A stretch of 64,000 nt of DNA, from the NCBI GenBank assembly GCA_046153945.1, contig JBJXFF010000052.1:1-64000 (forward strand), in the 5' to 3' direction. The position numbers and the translations under genes are program-made. Positions 35,424 through 44,407 of the stretch are shown here, in pieces (within the stretch, counting starts at the first letter, position 1; every line of letters starts with the position of its first letter). The notes under the pieces were generated by a model, which did not search any database, had not been told where the DNA came from, and worked only from the letters and a program-made list of their open reading frames with translations. Source of the DNA: SXOA01 sp046153945 (GTDB lineage Bacteria; Planctomycetota; Planctomycetia; Pirellulales; Pirellulaceae).

Positions 35424-35738
35424 CGTCAGATTCATCCTTCGTAGATTGTGAGTTATTTCACAAAGTCCGGCCTGGAAAGAGCATCGCCCCAAGTGCCGAA
35501 ATCGTAAATACCTGGCAGAAAAAAGAAAATGCCCTACGGCCGCACACCGGCGGACGCTTTTTAACAGTTCGTTAACTTGCGGGAAAGTTTACCCAACGCA
35601 TTCGGAAGCTGTCAACCCTACGCATGGGTCCGTGGGAGGAGATTCTGCCGCTAAAAGGCCCTTAGTTTGTTGGTCGGGGGCAGAATTCGCGAAGTTATTT
35701 AGCCGTATTGTCCGACTCTCCCCGCTAGAATTGGCGCT
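35424..35738. other. Divergent intergenic region upstream of hppA and ICMT-like gene
   Basis: This 315-base gap contains the CRP-like palindrome at 35446-35463, an A-rich stretch with AAAAAAGAAAA near 35519-35529, and a TTTAACAGTTCGTTAACTT imperfect inverted repeat near 35560-35578. A TAGAAT box at 35726-35731 lies next to the rightward start. No gene was found. Confidence 0.6.
35446..35463. promoter_or_regulatory. CRP/FNR-family-like operator
   Basis: TTGTGA GTTATT TCACAA is a perfect 6+6 palindrome with a 6-base spacer and contains the full consensus half sites TGTGA and TCACA of the CRP class. It ends 23 bases before the preferred hppA start and would overlap the promoter or 5' leader, which suggests control of hppA, more likely repression than activation if start and promoter are close. 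Confidence 0.6.
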
Positions 35739-36398
35739 GTGTTCAGACTCGCACTTCTGCTCCGAACCCTGGCGTTCCCGGTCATCATTGCCGGGATCGT
35801 TTTTGCCAGCGCGGGACGCGTCGATCTCCCGTTTGTGTGGGCGGTCTGTGGAGTGATGGCTGGGTTTTACGTTCTGCTCGCGGCTTTTACCGACCCCGAC
35901 TTGTGGCGTGAGCGGCAAGCTCCGGGGTCGGGAAATCAAGATCGTCTCACGCAGCCGTTGGGAGGTGTGCTGCTGCTGTGTCACTGGGTCATAGCCGGCC
36001 TCGACGTCGGCCGCTTTCACTGGAGCCTCGTTCCGTGGCAAGTACAGACCGCGGGAGTCGTCGGCTTCGCCGCTGCACTGGCCGTGAATTTCTGGGCGAT
36101 GCGAGTGAACCGGTTTTATTCTTCGGTCGTCCGAGTGCAGGGGGACCGCGGTCAACACCCGATCATGGACGGCCCTTATCGCTTCGTTCGCCATCCCGGC
36201 TACACGGCCACTCTCTTTGCCATGTTCTGTGGCGGCACGGCGCTCGGCTCATGGCTCGCAATGATCCCCGTAATGGGATTTGCTATCCTTTTCATTCGCC
36301 GGACACTGCTGGAGGACTGGCTGCTCCACGAAAAACTGCCTGGCTACGTGGAGTATGCCGAGCGAGTTAGATTTCGGCTGGTTCCCTGGGTTTTCTGA
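35739..36398 (+). CDS. Membrane methyltransferase, ICMT/PEMT-like
   Basis: A 219-residue membrane protein of the isoprenylcysteine carboxyl methyltransferase-like family. The signature GPYRFVRHPGYTATLFAM near residues 145-162 forms the SAM site, followed by two helices and the terminal LPGYVEYAERVRFRLVP. In bacteria such proteins methylate small molecules or lipids; the substrate is not known. The start is a GTG with no ribosome-binding site, 7 bases after a TAGAAT box, so the message may be leaderless. Confidence 0.85.
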   Translation: MFRLALLLRTLAFPVIIAGIVFASAGRVDLPFVWAVCGVMAGFYVLLAAFTDPDLWRERQAPGSGNQDRLTQPLGGVLLLCHWVIAGLDVGRFHWSLVPWQVQTAGVVGFAAALAVNFWAMRVNRFYSSVVRVQGDRGQHPIMDGPYRFVRHPGYTATLFAMFCGGTALGSWLAMIPVMGFAILFIRRTLLEDWLLHEKLPGYVEYAERVRFRLVPWVF

Positions 36399-36418
36399 CC
36401 GGCCAAGCGGCTTGCCGT

Positions 36419-37678
36419 TTATAGCGATAGCGGCTCACCGGCGAGCTGCCGCTCGTGGCGGGTCAACTCGTACATATCGTGGATGAGCTGCGTGTCGCAG
36501 GGGCGCTGGATAACATTGCGACGGGCGAACATCCGCTGCTGGGTCGCGATCATCACTTCCGGCGGCAATTCCGTCACCTGCCCGAAGAGCCGAGCGTAGT
36601 TAACGAAGCTGGGAACGCTGGTCGTGACAAATCCATAGACCATGCTGCAAACGCCGATGGTCTTGCCGGTGAAAATGCCCGTGTTAATAGCGGACTTGGC
36701 ATAGTCTCCCATCATACAGCCGACAAACTGCATGCCAGTGGCGACCGATTCGCCGCGGTACTCCATTTTTACCGCGCCATAAGTGTTCTTCAAGTCGCTG
36801 TTGCATGTCCCGGCGCCAAGATTGATCCAACTACCCAAGTAACTGTGTCCGAGGAAACCGTAGTGCTGTTTGTTCGAATATGGTTCGATGACGGAGGCTT
36901 CGACTTCCCCGCCAATCTTGGTTGTATGGCCCAGCGAGACCGCGTCTTTGATGGACGACTGCTCCGTGACACGGCACTTGGGTCCGAGGTAGACAGGGCC
37001 CCGCAGGAAGCAGTGCGGGCCGACGCTGGCCCCTTCGTCCAGGAGCACAGGACCCTTGCTGGTATCCGTGACGACAAACTGGCCGAGTCTTGCTCCTTCG
37101 GCCAGGAAAACTCCTTCAGCGACTTGTTGAAAACGGCCGGAACGGATGCGGTGGGCCAGATTGGAATCGATAGTCTGCAGATTGTAGCGGATTAAGTCGT
37201 GCGGGTAATCGAGTGTGGTCAGGCTTCCTTCGAGACGCGGGAGCTTGGGCCAGACCGATTGATGCAGGTATTCGCTAAAGCGAGCCCCGTCGGCGCTTGT
37301 GGGAGGCTTTGAAACCGACGCATCCAGGAGCGCCGCGCCGAGAGCAGCGCCGCTGCTGATGATGCCGGGTCGGCCGGCGGCGATGAGTTCGCGGAGAAAG
37401 TGAAAGTTGGCAACCGAGGGAACGAGCCGAGCATTGACCAGCAAAGCCGGCAATCCGTTGGTCACGGAAGGGGACGAAAACTGGGGGAAATCCACTTGCT
37501 GCAAAGTCGCCAGATGCGGGCGGACAATGCCGCGAAGCGTGGCGCCAGTTTCAGCCGCCAGTTCCGTCGCCCAATCAATCAGCCGATAACTGGCGCAGGA
37601 AACGTTATACGCCGGCCGACCGACGGTAATAGGATAAAGGCGAGGAACGAATTCGTCTTCAAAAAGAATGATCTGCAT
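36419..37678 (-). CDS. GlmU-like sugar nucleotidyltransferase with left-handed beta-helix
   Basis: A 419-residue protein. The N-terminal half (about 1-190) resembles a divergent nucleotidyltransferase that starts MQIILFEDEFVPRLYPIT; typical GxGTRM nucleotide loop is missing, so it may not be catalytic in the usual sense. Residues about 200-375 form hexapeptide repeats of a left-handed beta-helix (for example VLLDEGASVGPHCFLRGPVYLG and GHSYLGSWINLGAGTCNSDL in parts), like the acetyltransferase half of GlmU. Similar proteins occur in Bacteroidetes and planctomycetes. It may act in a special cell-envelope sugar pathway. Confidence 0.82.
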   Translation of the reverse strand: MQIILFEDEFVPRLYPITVGRPAYNVSCASYRLIDWATELAAETGATLRGIVRPHLATLQQVDFPQFSSPSVTNGLPALLVNARLVPSVANFHFLRELIAAGRPGIISSGAALGAALLDASVSKPPTSADGARFSEYLHQSVWPKLPRLEGSLTTLDYPHDLIRYNLQTIDSNLAHRIRSGRFQQVAEGVFLAEGARLGQFVVTDTSKGPVLLDEGASVGPHCFLRGPVYLGPKCRVTEQSSIKDAVSLGHTTKIGGEVEASVIEPYSNKQHYGFLGHSYLGSWINLGAGTCNSDLKNTYGAVKMEYRGESVATGMQFVGCMMGDYAKSAINTGIFTGKTIGVCSMVYGFVTTSVPSFVNYARLFGQVTELPPEVMIATQQRMFARRNVIQRPCDTQLIHDMYELTRHERQLAGEPLSL

Positions 37679-37811
37679 AACCGAAGTGCCGGCGGATGGG
37701 ATGTACGGAAGTCAAAGGCGCGGCACTAGGGAGCTGGGGAATTATGAAGAAGATGTGGCCGTCAGGGAATAGCGAAAAAAGATTCCCGTTGCATCCGCAC
37801 GATTCCCTGGG

Positions 37812-39248
37812 TTACTCCGTGTCCGCAGTGGTCAAATCCGGCACTAACAAGTATTCGCTGGACGGGGCATAAGGGAGCGCGGGGACAAAGTGTTCACGCA
37901 ATAACTTCTCATTCAGGGCGGCCAGGCTTTGGCAATAGACCAGCCCCGTTGGACGTTGCTCGCGGAGGATCACCGCCACCGAAGATTGCTCTGTGGTGAA
38001 AAACTCCATGAGTTCGGCGAGCGTAGTCGATTCATTGAATCGTGGAACGTCCGTGGTCATGTGGTGCCGCAGCAGTCGGACTGAACCGCTGGCCCTGGTC
38101 TTTGCGGGACGTGAAGACTTTCCCTTAAGCTGGCTGGCGGTCACCAGTCCCGCAAACTTCCCTTCACGGTCTACTACGGGAATGGCCGAAAGCTGCGTCT
38201 GCTCAAGGACGGCCTGCCCCTGTTCGACCGTTTCGTCAACGCTGAGGAACATGCCGCATGGGACCATGACGTCCCGAGCCAGCGTGGTGGAGAAGAGCTT
38301 ACCTCCAGCCGCGAATTTGTTCCAGACTTCGACATCCTTTTCCCAGACCTGCTGGGTGAGGACGCAGTTTCGCCCGGAGTTTTTGGCCAAAGCGAGGACT
38401 TGTCCGGCGACTTCAAGGGTGCGCCCCGCAGAAAGACTGCGACTGAATTCCGCCACCCCACCGCTCCCAGTCAAATGCACTTTTGCCTCTCCCACGGCAT
38501 GCTCGCGCTGGGCTATAGAATCGAGAAAACTTCTCACCCAGTGAGCCGTTTGTTCCACCGTGCCATTCGGGAAGAGGACCGCAAACCGATCCTTGCCCAG
38601 TGAAGCGACTAACTCGCCGGGCTGACAAGTCTGGCAGAGTAACCCTGCCGTTCGGCGCAGGAGTCCTTCCGCGGCTGAGCGGCCAAAGCGGGCTGCGAAC
38701 CGGCTGAAGTAATCGAGGTCGATGACGCATAGCGAGCCGAGAGTTTCTTGCTTGCCCCGTTCGCGAGCGCTGGCCAGGTGATTCTCAATCGCCACGGCGA
38801 AGGTATTGGAGTCAGGCAAGCCAGAAACTGGCTCTAGTCCGGCCTGTTGCGTGAGCCGCCGTTCAAATTCAATGACCCGAGCACCGGCCCGCAACCGGGC
38901 CAGCAATTCCCCAAAGACGACCGGTTTAGCGAGAAAGTCGTCAAAGCCCCCTTCCAGCGACTCCGTCAGGTCGGAGGTCTCTTGAGGATCGACTAGCAGC
39001 GCGGCAAAGGTGTAGCCTCCCGGCGCAAAGCCCCGGATTTTTCGCGAGAACGCCAACCCCGGCTTGGGAGTCAAGTCGCCATCCACCAGCAAGAAGTCGG
39101 CGCCGGCAACCTCCGCGGCCGCCATCGCCTGCTGGGCATCAATCGCCTGCCGGACCTCGTAGCCGAACAATTCCAGGAACCGGGTCAACTGCCGAAGCAG
39201 GGACTGATCCCCAGAGACGAGAAGCACGGAATACGGCCGTGAGTCCAT
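37812..39248 (-). CDS. REC-degenerate GGDEF-CBS signalling protein
   Basis: A 478-residue protein with three parts. Residues 6-125 form a receiver; phosphoacceptor in DFLLVDGDLTPKPG and lysine in FLAKPV are seen. Residues about 130-300 resemble a GGDEF domain (SLCVIDLDYFSRFAARFGRS), but the active-site motif reads LGKDRF instead of GGDEF, so cyclic-di-GMP synthesis is unlikely. Residues about 310-455 hold a pair of CBS domains (ARDVMVPCGMFLSVDETVEQG and HHMTTDVPRFNESTTLAELMEFF in part), which usually bind adenine nucleotides. It is divergent from the FHA gene and shares the upstream region 39249-39449. Confidence 0.88.
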   Translation of the reverse strand: MDSRPYSVLLVSGDQSLLRQLTRFLELFGYEVRQAIDAQQAMAAAEVAGADFLLVDGDLTPKPGLAFSRKIRGFAPGGYTFAALLVDPQETSDLTESLEGGFDDFLAKPVVFGELLARLRAGARVIEFERRLTQQAGLEPVSGLPDSNTFAVAIENHLASARERGKQETLGSLCVIDLDYFSRFAARFGRSAAEGLLRRTAGLLCQTCQPGELVASLGKDRFAVLFPNGTVEQTAHWVRSFLDSIAQREHAVGEAKVHLTGSGGVAEFSRSLSAGRTLEVAGQVLALAKNSGRNCVLTQQVWEKDVEVWNKFAAGGKLFSTTLARDVMVPCGMFLSVDETVEQGQAVLEQTQLSAIPVVDREGKFAGLVTASQLKGKSSRPAKTRASGSVRLLRHHMTTDVPRFNESTTLAELMEFFTTEQSSVAVILREQRPTGLVYCQSLAALNEKLLREHFVPALPYAPSSEYLLVPDLTTADTE

Positions 39249-39449
39249 AAAGTGATCAGCAAGCGTGAATGGGGCTGCCGTCCGATAGTCGGGCGCGCAT
39301 TGGTCTTCATCAAAACTCTAGGTCACAAATTCTCGCGAGAGTAAGGAGTCAACGCGAAAACGGATTTTTCTTGGAAACACCTGCAAAAAAGAATGCTAGG
39401 TTTTAGATGGTCTTGAACCGACCGGGAATCGAAAGAATGGGGGCTGGCA

Positions 39450-40592
39450 ATGCGGACGATTGCGATTGCGAAAACCGATACCAAACTCCCCTGGCTGGAA
39501 CGCTTTTCGCCCTCGTCGAGCGCGCCCGAGATCATCTCCGTCAATGAATTCCCATTTACGCTCGGGCGGGGAGACCATTGCGATTGCAAACTCCCTTCGA
39601 GCAGGGTTTCACGCGAGCACGCCGAAATTCAGCGAGCCGGGGGAGCGTATGTAATTCGTGATTTGGGGAGCACGAATGGGACACTCGTGAACGGCCAGCG
39701 CGCGGACAAAACGCGGCTGGAGGATGGAGACTTGATTCTGATTGCCGACGTGGAGCTGACGTTTCGCATGGCCTGCGAAGCGGAGCCGCTCCGCATGGCA
39801 ACCCAGATCATGCCGGGAGATGGCTTTGCCGAGGAACCGCAGGAGAATGTCGCACTCGAGATGATTCATTTCGTTCGTGCCTGGCAGGAACGCCTGTTGT
39901 GTCGAGGAACTCGCAGCCAATTCCAGAACCTGGTCGATCTGGCCAGCGGAAAGACGGCGGGATACGAGTCAATGCCGGTCTGGGCACCGGGACACGTGGA
40001 ACCGCGAGCCAGCGAACGCATGCTGTCAAGCACGGATTGCCGACTGACGGAACGAATGCATCAATTGGAGCGATTGCTCGCGACCGAGAATGCCGCCCAT
40101 CTGCCTCAAGGAGAATTGCTCTTCTTGCGGCTGGAGCCGGCCGAGGTTGGGGCTGACTCCGTTCCTGCTTCCTTGGCCCGAATGCAAGGAGTCAGCGGCA
40201 GCAAGCGGATTGTGGCCGCGATTCCGGAAAGCGCTGTAGTGGATATTCCCTACTTTCGCGACTTTCTGACTCGCCTTCGCGGCATGGGCTTGGGGGTGGC
40301 ATACTTTGGTTTCGCCGGGAATCAACAACAGTTGATAGCCAGTCCAGACTTGGCCCCCAATTACTTGATGCTGGCGCCGCTTTTAGCGCGAGGTGTGGAC
40401 AAAAGCACGCAGCGCCAACAGCAAATTGGAACCATCGTCGAGGCCGCCAAGGAGCGCGGCACGGGAGTAGTCGCCACGGGCGTGCATAATGAACTCGAGG
40501 CCCAAACTTGCCGTGAACTTGGTTGCCAGCTTGCCCAGGGTGAGCATTACGGACATTCGCAGCTTGGAGACTGCGCGGGCGACGAGTCGTAG
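39450..40592 (+). CDS. FHA protein with C-terminal degenerate EAL domain
   Basis: A 380-residue protein. The FHA domain spans about residues 28-108 with LGRGDHCD, SRVSREH and DLGSTNGT, the phosphothreonine-reading signature. From about 155 to 372 the sequence follows the EAL phosphodiesterase fold: FQNLVDLASGKTAGYE, PNYLMLAPLLARGVD, and GVVATGVHNELEAQTCRELGC ending AQGEHYG. The catalytic EAL triplet and the glutamate of AEGVE are replaced, so it is probably a binding rather than a hydrolysing domain. It immediately precedes a Ser/Thr kinase-tubulin fusion, which is a natural phosphopeptide source for the FHA domain. Confidence 0.85.
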   Translation: MRTIAIAKTDTKLPWLERFSPSSSAPEIISVNEFPFTLGRGDHCDCKLPSSRVSREHAEIQRAGGAYVIRDLGSTNGTLVNGQRADKTRLEDGDLILIADVELTFRMACEAEPLRMATQIMPGDGFAEEPQENVALEMIHFVRAWQERLLCRGTRSQFQNLVDLASGKTAGYESMPVWAPGHVEPRASERMLSSTDCRLTERMHQLERLLATENAAHLPQGELLFLRLEPAEVGADSVPASLARMQGVSGSKRIVAAIPESAVVDIPYFRDFLTRLRGMGLGVAYFGFAGNQQQLIASPDLAPNYLMLAPLLARGVDKSTQRQQQIGTIVEAAKERGTGVVATGVHNELEAQTCRELGCQLAQGEHYGHSQLGDCAGDES

Positions 40593-40849
40593 TCACAACC
40601 CTCGACTCGGACGACCTTTGCTGGCGGCCTGTCGTATCGGCTAGATCGATGAGCGCGGTAATGCGGCTCCTGCTGAGGCGACCACCGGGATGTATTTCGT
40701 CGCTTGCCGACCCCGTTCCTCCGCATGGCGCAATCGTAAGCCAGACTTGCTAGGAGCGCAAACCCGTCAGCGAATGCCGCTGTTTGGGCCGCAAGCGCAC
40801 TTCGAGGTTTGCGACTCTCCTTCATTGTCTTCACGTCTGGCATTATCCC

Positions 40850-43800
40850 ATGTCTGATTCTCCCGCTGTAATGAACTCGCCACCGGCCCATCAGTCCGAG
40901 CCAATTCCTGGCTATGTGTTGCGCCAGCGGGTTGGAGCCGGCGGCTACGGCGAGGTTTGGGCCGCCGATGCTCCCGGTGGTCTGACGAAAGCGATCAAGT
41001 TCGTTTACGGTCTCATGGACGAGTCACGAGCGGCGCGCGAATTTAAGTCGCTCAGCCTCATCAAAGGGGTCCGGCATCCGTTTCTGCTCTCCCTGGAACG
41101 CATTGAAGTCCATAATGGGCAGCTTCTGATTGTTACGGAACTGGCGGACGGCAGCCTGAAGGATCGATATGAAGAATGTCTCAAGCAAGGACTCGTCGGC
41201 ATTCCCCGCGAAGAGCTGCTCGCCCATCTGCACGATGCCGCCGATGCCCTGGACTACATGAACTCGCAGCACTCCCTGCAGCACCTGGACGTCAAGCCGG
41301 AAAACCTGCTGTTGGTCGGCGGTCGCATTAAGGTCGCGGATTTTGGGCTTGTGAAGGACATTCAGGAAGTCTCCGCCTCGCTCATGGGGGGACTGACGCC
41401 AATTTACGCGCCGCCGGAAGTCTTCGATGCGCGCCCCAGCCGCCGCAGCGATCAATACAGTCTGGCAATTGTCTATCAGGAAATGCTCACCGGAGTATTG
41501 CCCTTTCCGGGCCGAACCGCCGCTCAACTGGCCGCCCAGCACATGACCGCCCGGCCGCGTCTGGCCGCGCTCCCTGCCCACGACCAACCGGTGATCGAGC
41601 GGGCCCTCGCCAAGGACCCGCTGCAGCGCTTCGGCAGTTGCCGGGAATTGGTGGAGGAACTGCTGCACACCAAAACATCAGTGCCGCCGAGGGAGACGAA
41701 GTTAAACCTTGAAAACGGCGCACTGGGTACTCGACAGACGTCCTCATTCAACGGACTTTCTCAGGCGGCACTCGCGGGCAATGCGGACGACATTCAACCA
41801 ATCCACCCGGAACAGGAGATGCTTCGCCGGTTGGAGTCGGTCGAGCAGGCGGCACGTTACGAATCTCAGGGACACCTTGACGTCGCGGAAAATGCCGCCC
41901 ATGAGGCTGTTTCGACAGCGACAATCGATGTGCCGCGCCTGCCAACTTCCCTCGTGGACTTGCCCCCCTTGGAAGTTGATCTGGCCGTGAACGCATGCCG
42001 CCCGACACTGTTCGTCGGCGTTGGCGGCCTCGCGGGAAAGTCGTTGCAGCAATTGCGGAGACGACTGGAAGACCGCTGCGATGTGCAGCAGCGAGAAAAG
42101 TTCCGCTTTCTGTTGCTCGATACAGACTCCCGCGAACTCCTCGAATCATCGTATGGTCCTAGTGGCGCAGCGTTTCGGCCCGATGAAACCATGGTCCTGC
42201 CGCTTCGCAAGAGCGCCGACTATCGCAATGACTCACAGAAGTACCTGGATTGGCTTAGTCGACGCTGGTTGTTCAATATCCCTCGTTCCCAGCAGACGGA
42301 GGGCATCCGCCCCTTTGGCCGGCTGGCATTTGTCGATCACGCCGAAGAGGTAATGCAGCGCCTGCGGGACGCAATTTCTCCGCTAACGGCCGCCGCCAAA
42401 TCAGCCGGCGGGCAGACTCAGCCCCGTATTGTCATCGTCGGCTCCTCTTCCGGCGGAGCCGCGAGCGGTATGTTGCCGGACCTGACATTCGCCGTTCGCC
42501 AAATTCTGGACGAACAACAGGCAGGCGGCACCGTGGACTTGCTGCTGATGCACGGAACCAGTCGGCAACCAGCGGCTCAGGAACTAGCGGCAGTCAACAC
42601 TTTTGCCCTGTTGACAGAGCTCAATCAGTGCCTTCGCGTCGGTGGCAATTATCCGGGTGATTTTTCCTGCGGTTTGAAACCGCGCGCCGCCAGTGAGCGG
42701 GCCATTGAAAATCTGTATTTAGCCCATTTGGGAGAGGAATTGGGGAACGACCAGTTCCTGACCGCGTGCGACCGTGTGGCCGAGTACCTCTTTCTCGATG
42801 CGGCTACTCCCGCGGGGACCTATTTGAATGCGTGTCGTGCCACCGAGCCGAAGGAGAAGCGGCAAGAAGTGACCCTGCGAACATTCGGCCTGGTTCCGAT
42901 TAGCATTTCGGAAACAGCCGTCAGCCGAGGCGTGGAATCACTTTGCCGGGCCACTGCTGTGTTATGGCATGGCGAGCCCCAGGAACAGCCGACTCCGTCG
43001 ATATCCGCGCGAATCGCGGACAGGTTTCAGAAACCGGCCAATTGTCCGGTTGCCGCCAAGAATGCAGAACTTGAGCTCTTGGCCGCAGAGCAAGCGAAAT
43101 CGCTGGGGCTAGAACTGGATACCCTGGTGGAAAACATTCACCAGTTGACGACGGAGGAATTGGGAGGAGAACCCAACGCCATTTTTCAGAGAATCATTCA
43201 AGAGTCCCCCATGACCCTCCAAGCGGCTCCGCCGGTGGAAAAGTGGTTTGCGGGGAGCGCCCGACTGTTCGGTGCGCTTGGTTGTGACTGGGAGCTGTCG
43301 TCGTCTTCGCCATTGCAATCCGCGCTCGTCAAGCGCCTCCCGCAACTCGTGGCCCCGCTTGGATTGCGGATGCGTGATTGGCTGCTGAAGCTGCCTGAAG
43401 AACCCACTGTGCGCGCCTATGGTGGGCAATGGTGTGCAAAGTGGTTCCGGACCCATCTCAAAAACCTGGTCGAGAACGCCAAAAGCACACGCGCCCAAAT
43501 CGGTGTTCAACTCAATAGTCTCGAGCAGAAGCTGGCGGTTGCGGCCAAGACTTCTCCCAAAGCCGTCGCCAAAAACAAAGACGGCGCGTCCGGCGCGGAG
43601 GGGATCTTTATGCAGCATTGCCAGTTGCGTCTCTATCAGTTGGCCTCCCATGTGACCATTCAGTTTGCACAGAGTCTGGCAAGTTACGTCTCGCAAGCGA
43701 GCGACCAATTGAACGACTTTGGTCGCGACATCAAGCACCTGGTGGGCCAGTTCACAGTTTCCGAGGCCGCACCAGAAGATGCGATTGAACTCGCGGCTCA

Positions 43801-44371
43801 TTCTCTGCTGGGGCAGGAAGAAGAGTCCTCTGCCCTGGCCTTGGACAGTTTCTTTCAAGAGCATGTCTTTTCAGCCACGGGCTTCCGGGCGATGTTGCAA
43901 GGGGGCGAGCAGCGGCACAAGCTGCTCGCACACCTCCGGCAACAGGCCCGGCAATTGGTCTTGGAGTCACTTCGCCGCGTCAACTTGTCGGCACTCGTGC
44001 GGGAGTTGGGACAACCTGGGCCTCGCGGAACGTCACAGCTTGGGGAACAAATTGCCGCCGCGCAGCCCTGGCTGCAACAAGTCGGCGGGGAACGACGGTT
44101 GCTTTACATGGGTGGAACGGGCAGCGAAAGTGAGGGCCGGCAATGTTTGACTCCCAGCGAAGTTGCAGATCTCGTGACCGAAGCAAACTTTAAGCAGCTT
44201 CCCGCCGTTATCCCATCCTCGGCCGCCCAAGTTGTGTTCTGCTATGAGATAGGAAACATCCCGCTTACGCATGCCGCGGCCCGACTCATCAATCATCGAA
44301 CCGACTTCGCGCAGGCCGCATCCCGATTACATGCCAGAACCGATGTTTCCTGGCAGGAACTTAGACCTTAA
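40850..44371 (+). CDS. Ser/Thr protein kinase fused to tubulin/FtsZ-like domain
   Basis: A 1173-residue protein. The kinase domain (about 21-275) has glycine loop GAGGYG, Lys 50, DFG at 164-166 and PPE; the catalytic loop reads HLDVKPEN, with Leu in place of the usual Arg before Asp 147. A linker leads to a tubulin-like domain starting near residue 384 with FVGVGGLAGKS, and the tubulin-signature-like glycine-rich loop GSSSGGAASG near 530. That matches the Tubulin_2 type of FtsZ/tubulin superfamily. From about 760 the rest is mostly helical with no known domain. The ATG at 40850 was chosen because it leaves a short tail before the kinase. An FHA-EAL gene precedes it by 257 bases. Confidence 0.88.
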   Translation: MSDSPAVMNSPPAHQSEPIPGYVLRQRVGAGGYGEVWAADAPGGLTKAIKFVYGLMDESRAAREFKSLSLIKGVRHPFLLSLERIEVHNGQLLIVTELADGSLKDRYEECLKQGLVGIPREELLAHLHDAADALDYMNSQHSLQHLDVKPENLLLVGGRIKVADFGLVKDIQEVSASLMGGLTPIYAPPEVFDARPSRRSDQYSLAIVYQEMLTGVLPFPGRTAAQLAAQHMTARPRLAALPAHDQPVIERALAKDPLQRFGSCRELVEELLHTKTSVPPRETKLNLENGALGTRQTSSFNGLSQAALAGNADDIQPIHPEQEMLRRLESVEQAARYESQGHLDVAENAAHEAVSTATIDVPRLPTSLVDLPPLEVDLAVNACRPTLFVGVGGLAGKSLQQLRRRLEDRCDVQQREKFRFLLLDTDSRELLESSYGPSGAAFRPDETMVLPLRKSADYRNDSQKYLDWLSRRWLFNIPRSQQTEGIRPFGRLAFVDHAEEVMQRLRDAISPLTAAAKSAGGQTQPRIVIVGSSSGGAASGMLPDLTFAVRQILDEQQAGGTVDLLLMHGTSRQPAAQELAAVNTFALLTELNQCLRVGGNYPGDFSCGLKPRAASERAIENLYLAHLGEELGNDQFLTACDRVAEYLFLDAATPAGTYLNACRATEPKEKRQEVTLRTFGLVPISISETAVSRGVESLCRATAVLWHGEPQEQPTPSISARIADRFQKPANCPVAAKNAELELLAAEQAKSLGLELDTLVENIHQLTTEELGGEPNAIFQRIIQESPMTLQAAPPVEKWFAGSARLFGALGCDWELSSSSPLQSALVKRLPQLVAPLGLRMRDWLLKLPEEPTVRAYGGQWCAKWFRTHLKNLVENAKSTRAQIGVQLNSLEQKLAVAAKTSPKAVAKNKDGASGAEGIFMQHCQLRLYQLASHVTIQFAQSLASYVSQASDQLNDFGRDIKHLVGQFTVSEAAPEDAIELAAHSLLGQEEESSALALDSFFQEHVFSATGFRAMLQGGEQRHKLLAHLRQQARQLVLESLRRVNLSALVRELGQPGPRGTSQLGEQIAAAQPWLQQVGGERRLLYMGGTGSESEGRQCLTPSEVADLVTEANFKQLPAVIPSSAAQVVFCYEIGNIPLTHAAARLINHRTDFAQAASRLHARTDVSWQELRP

Positions 44372-44407
44372 GCCGTCAGCCTGTTGCCTGCGCCGGAAGA
44401 GAGGGAC

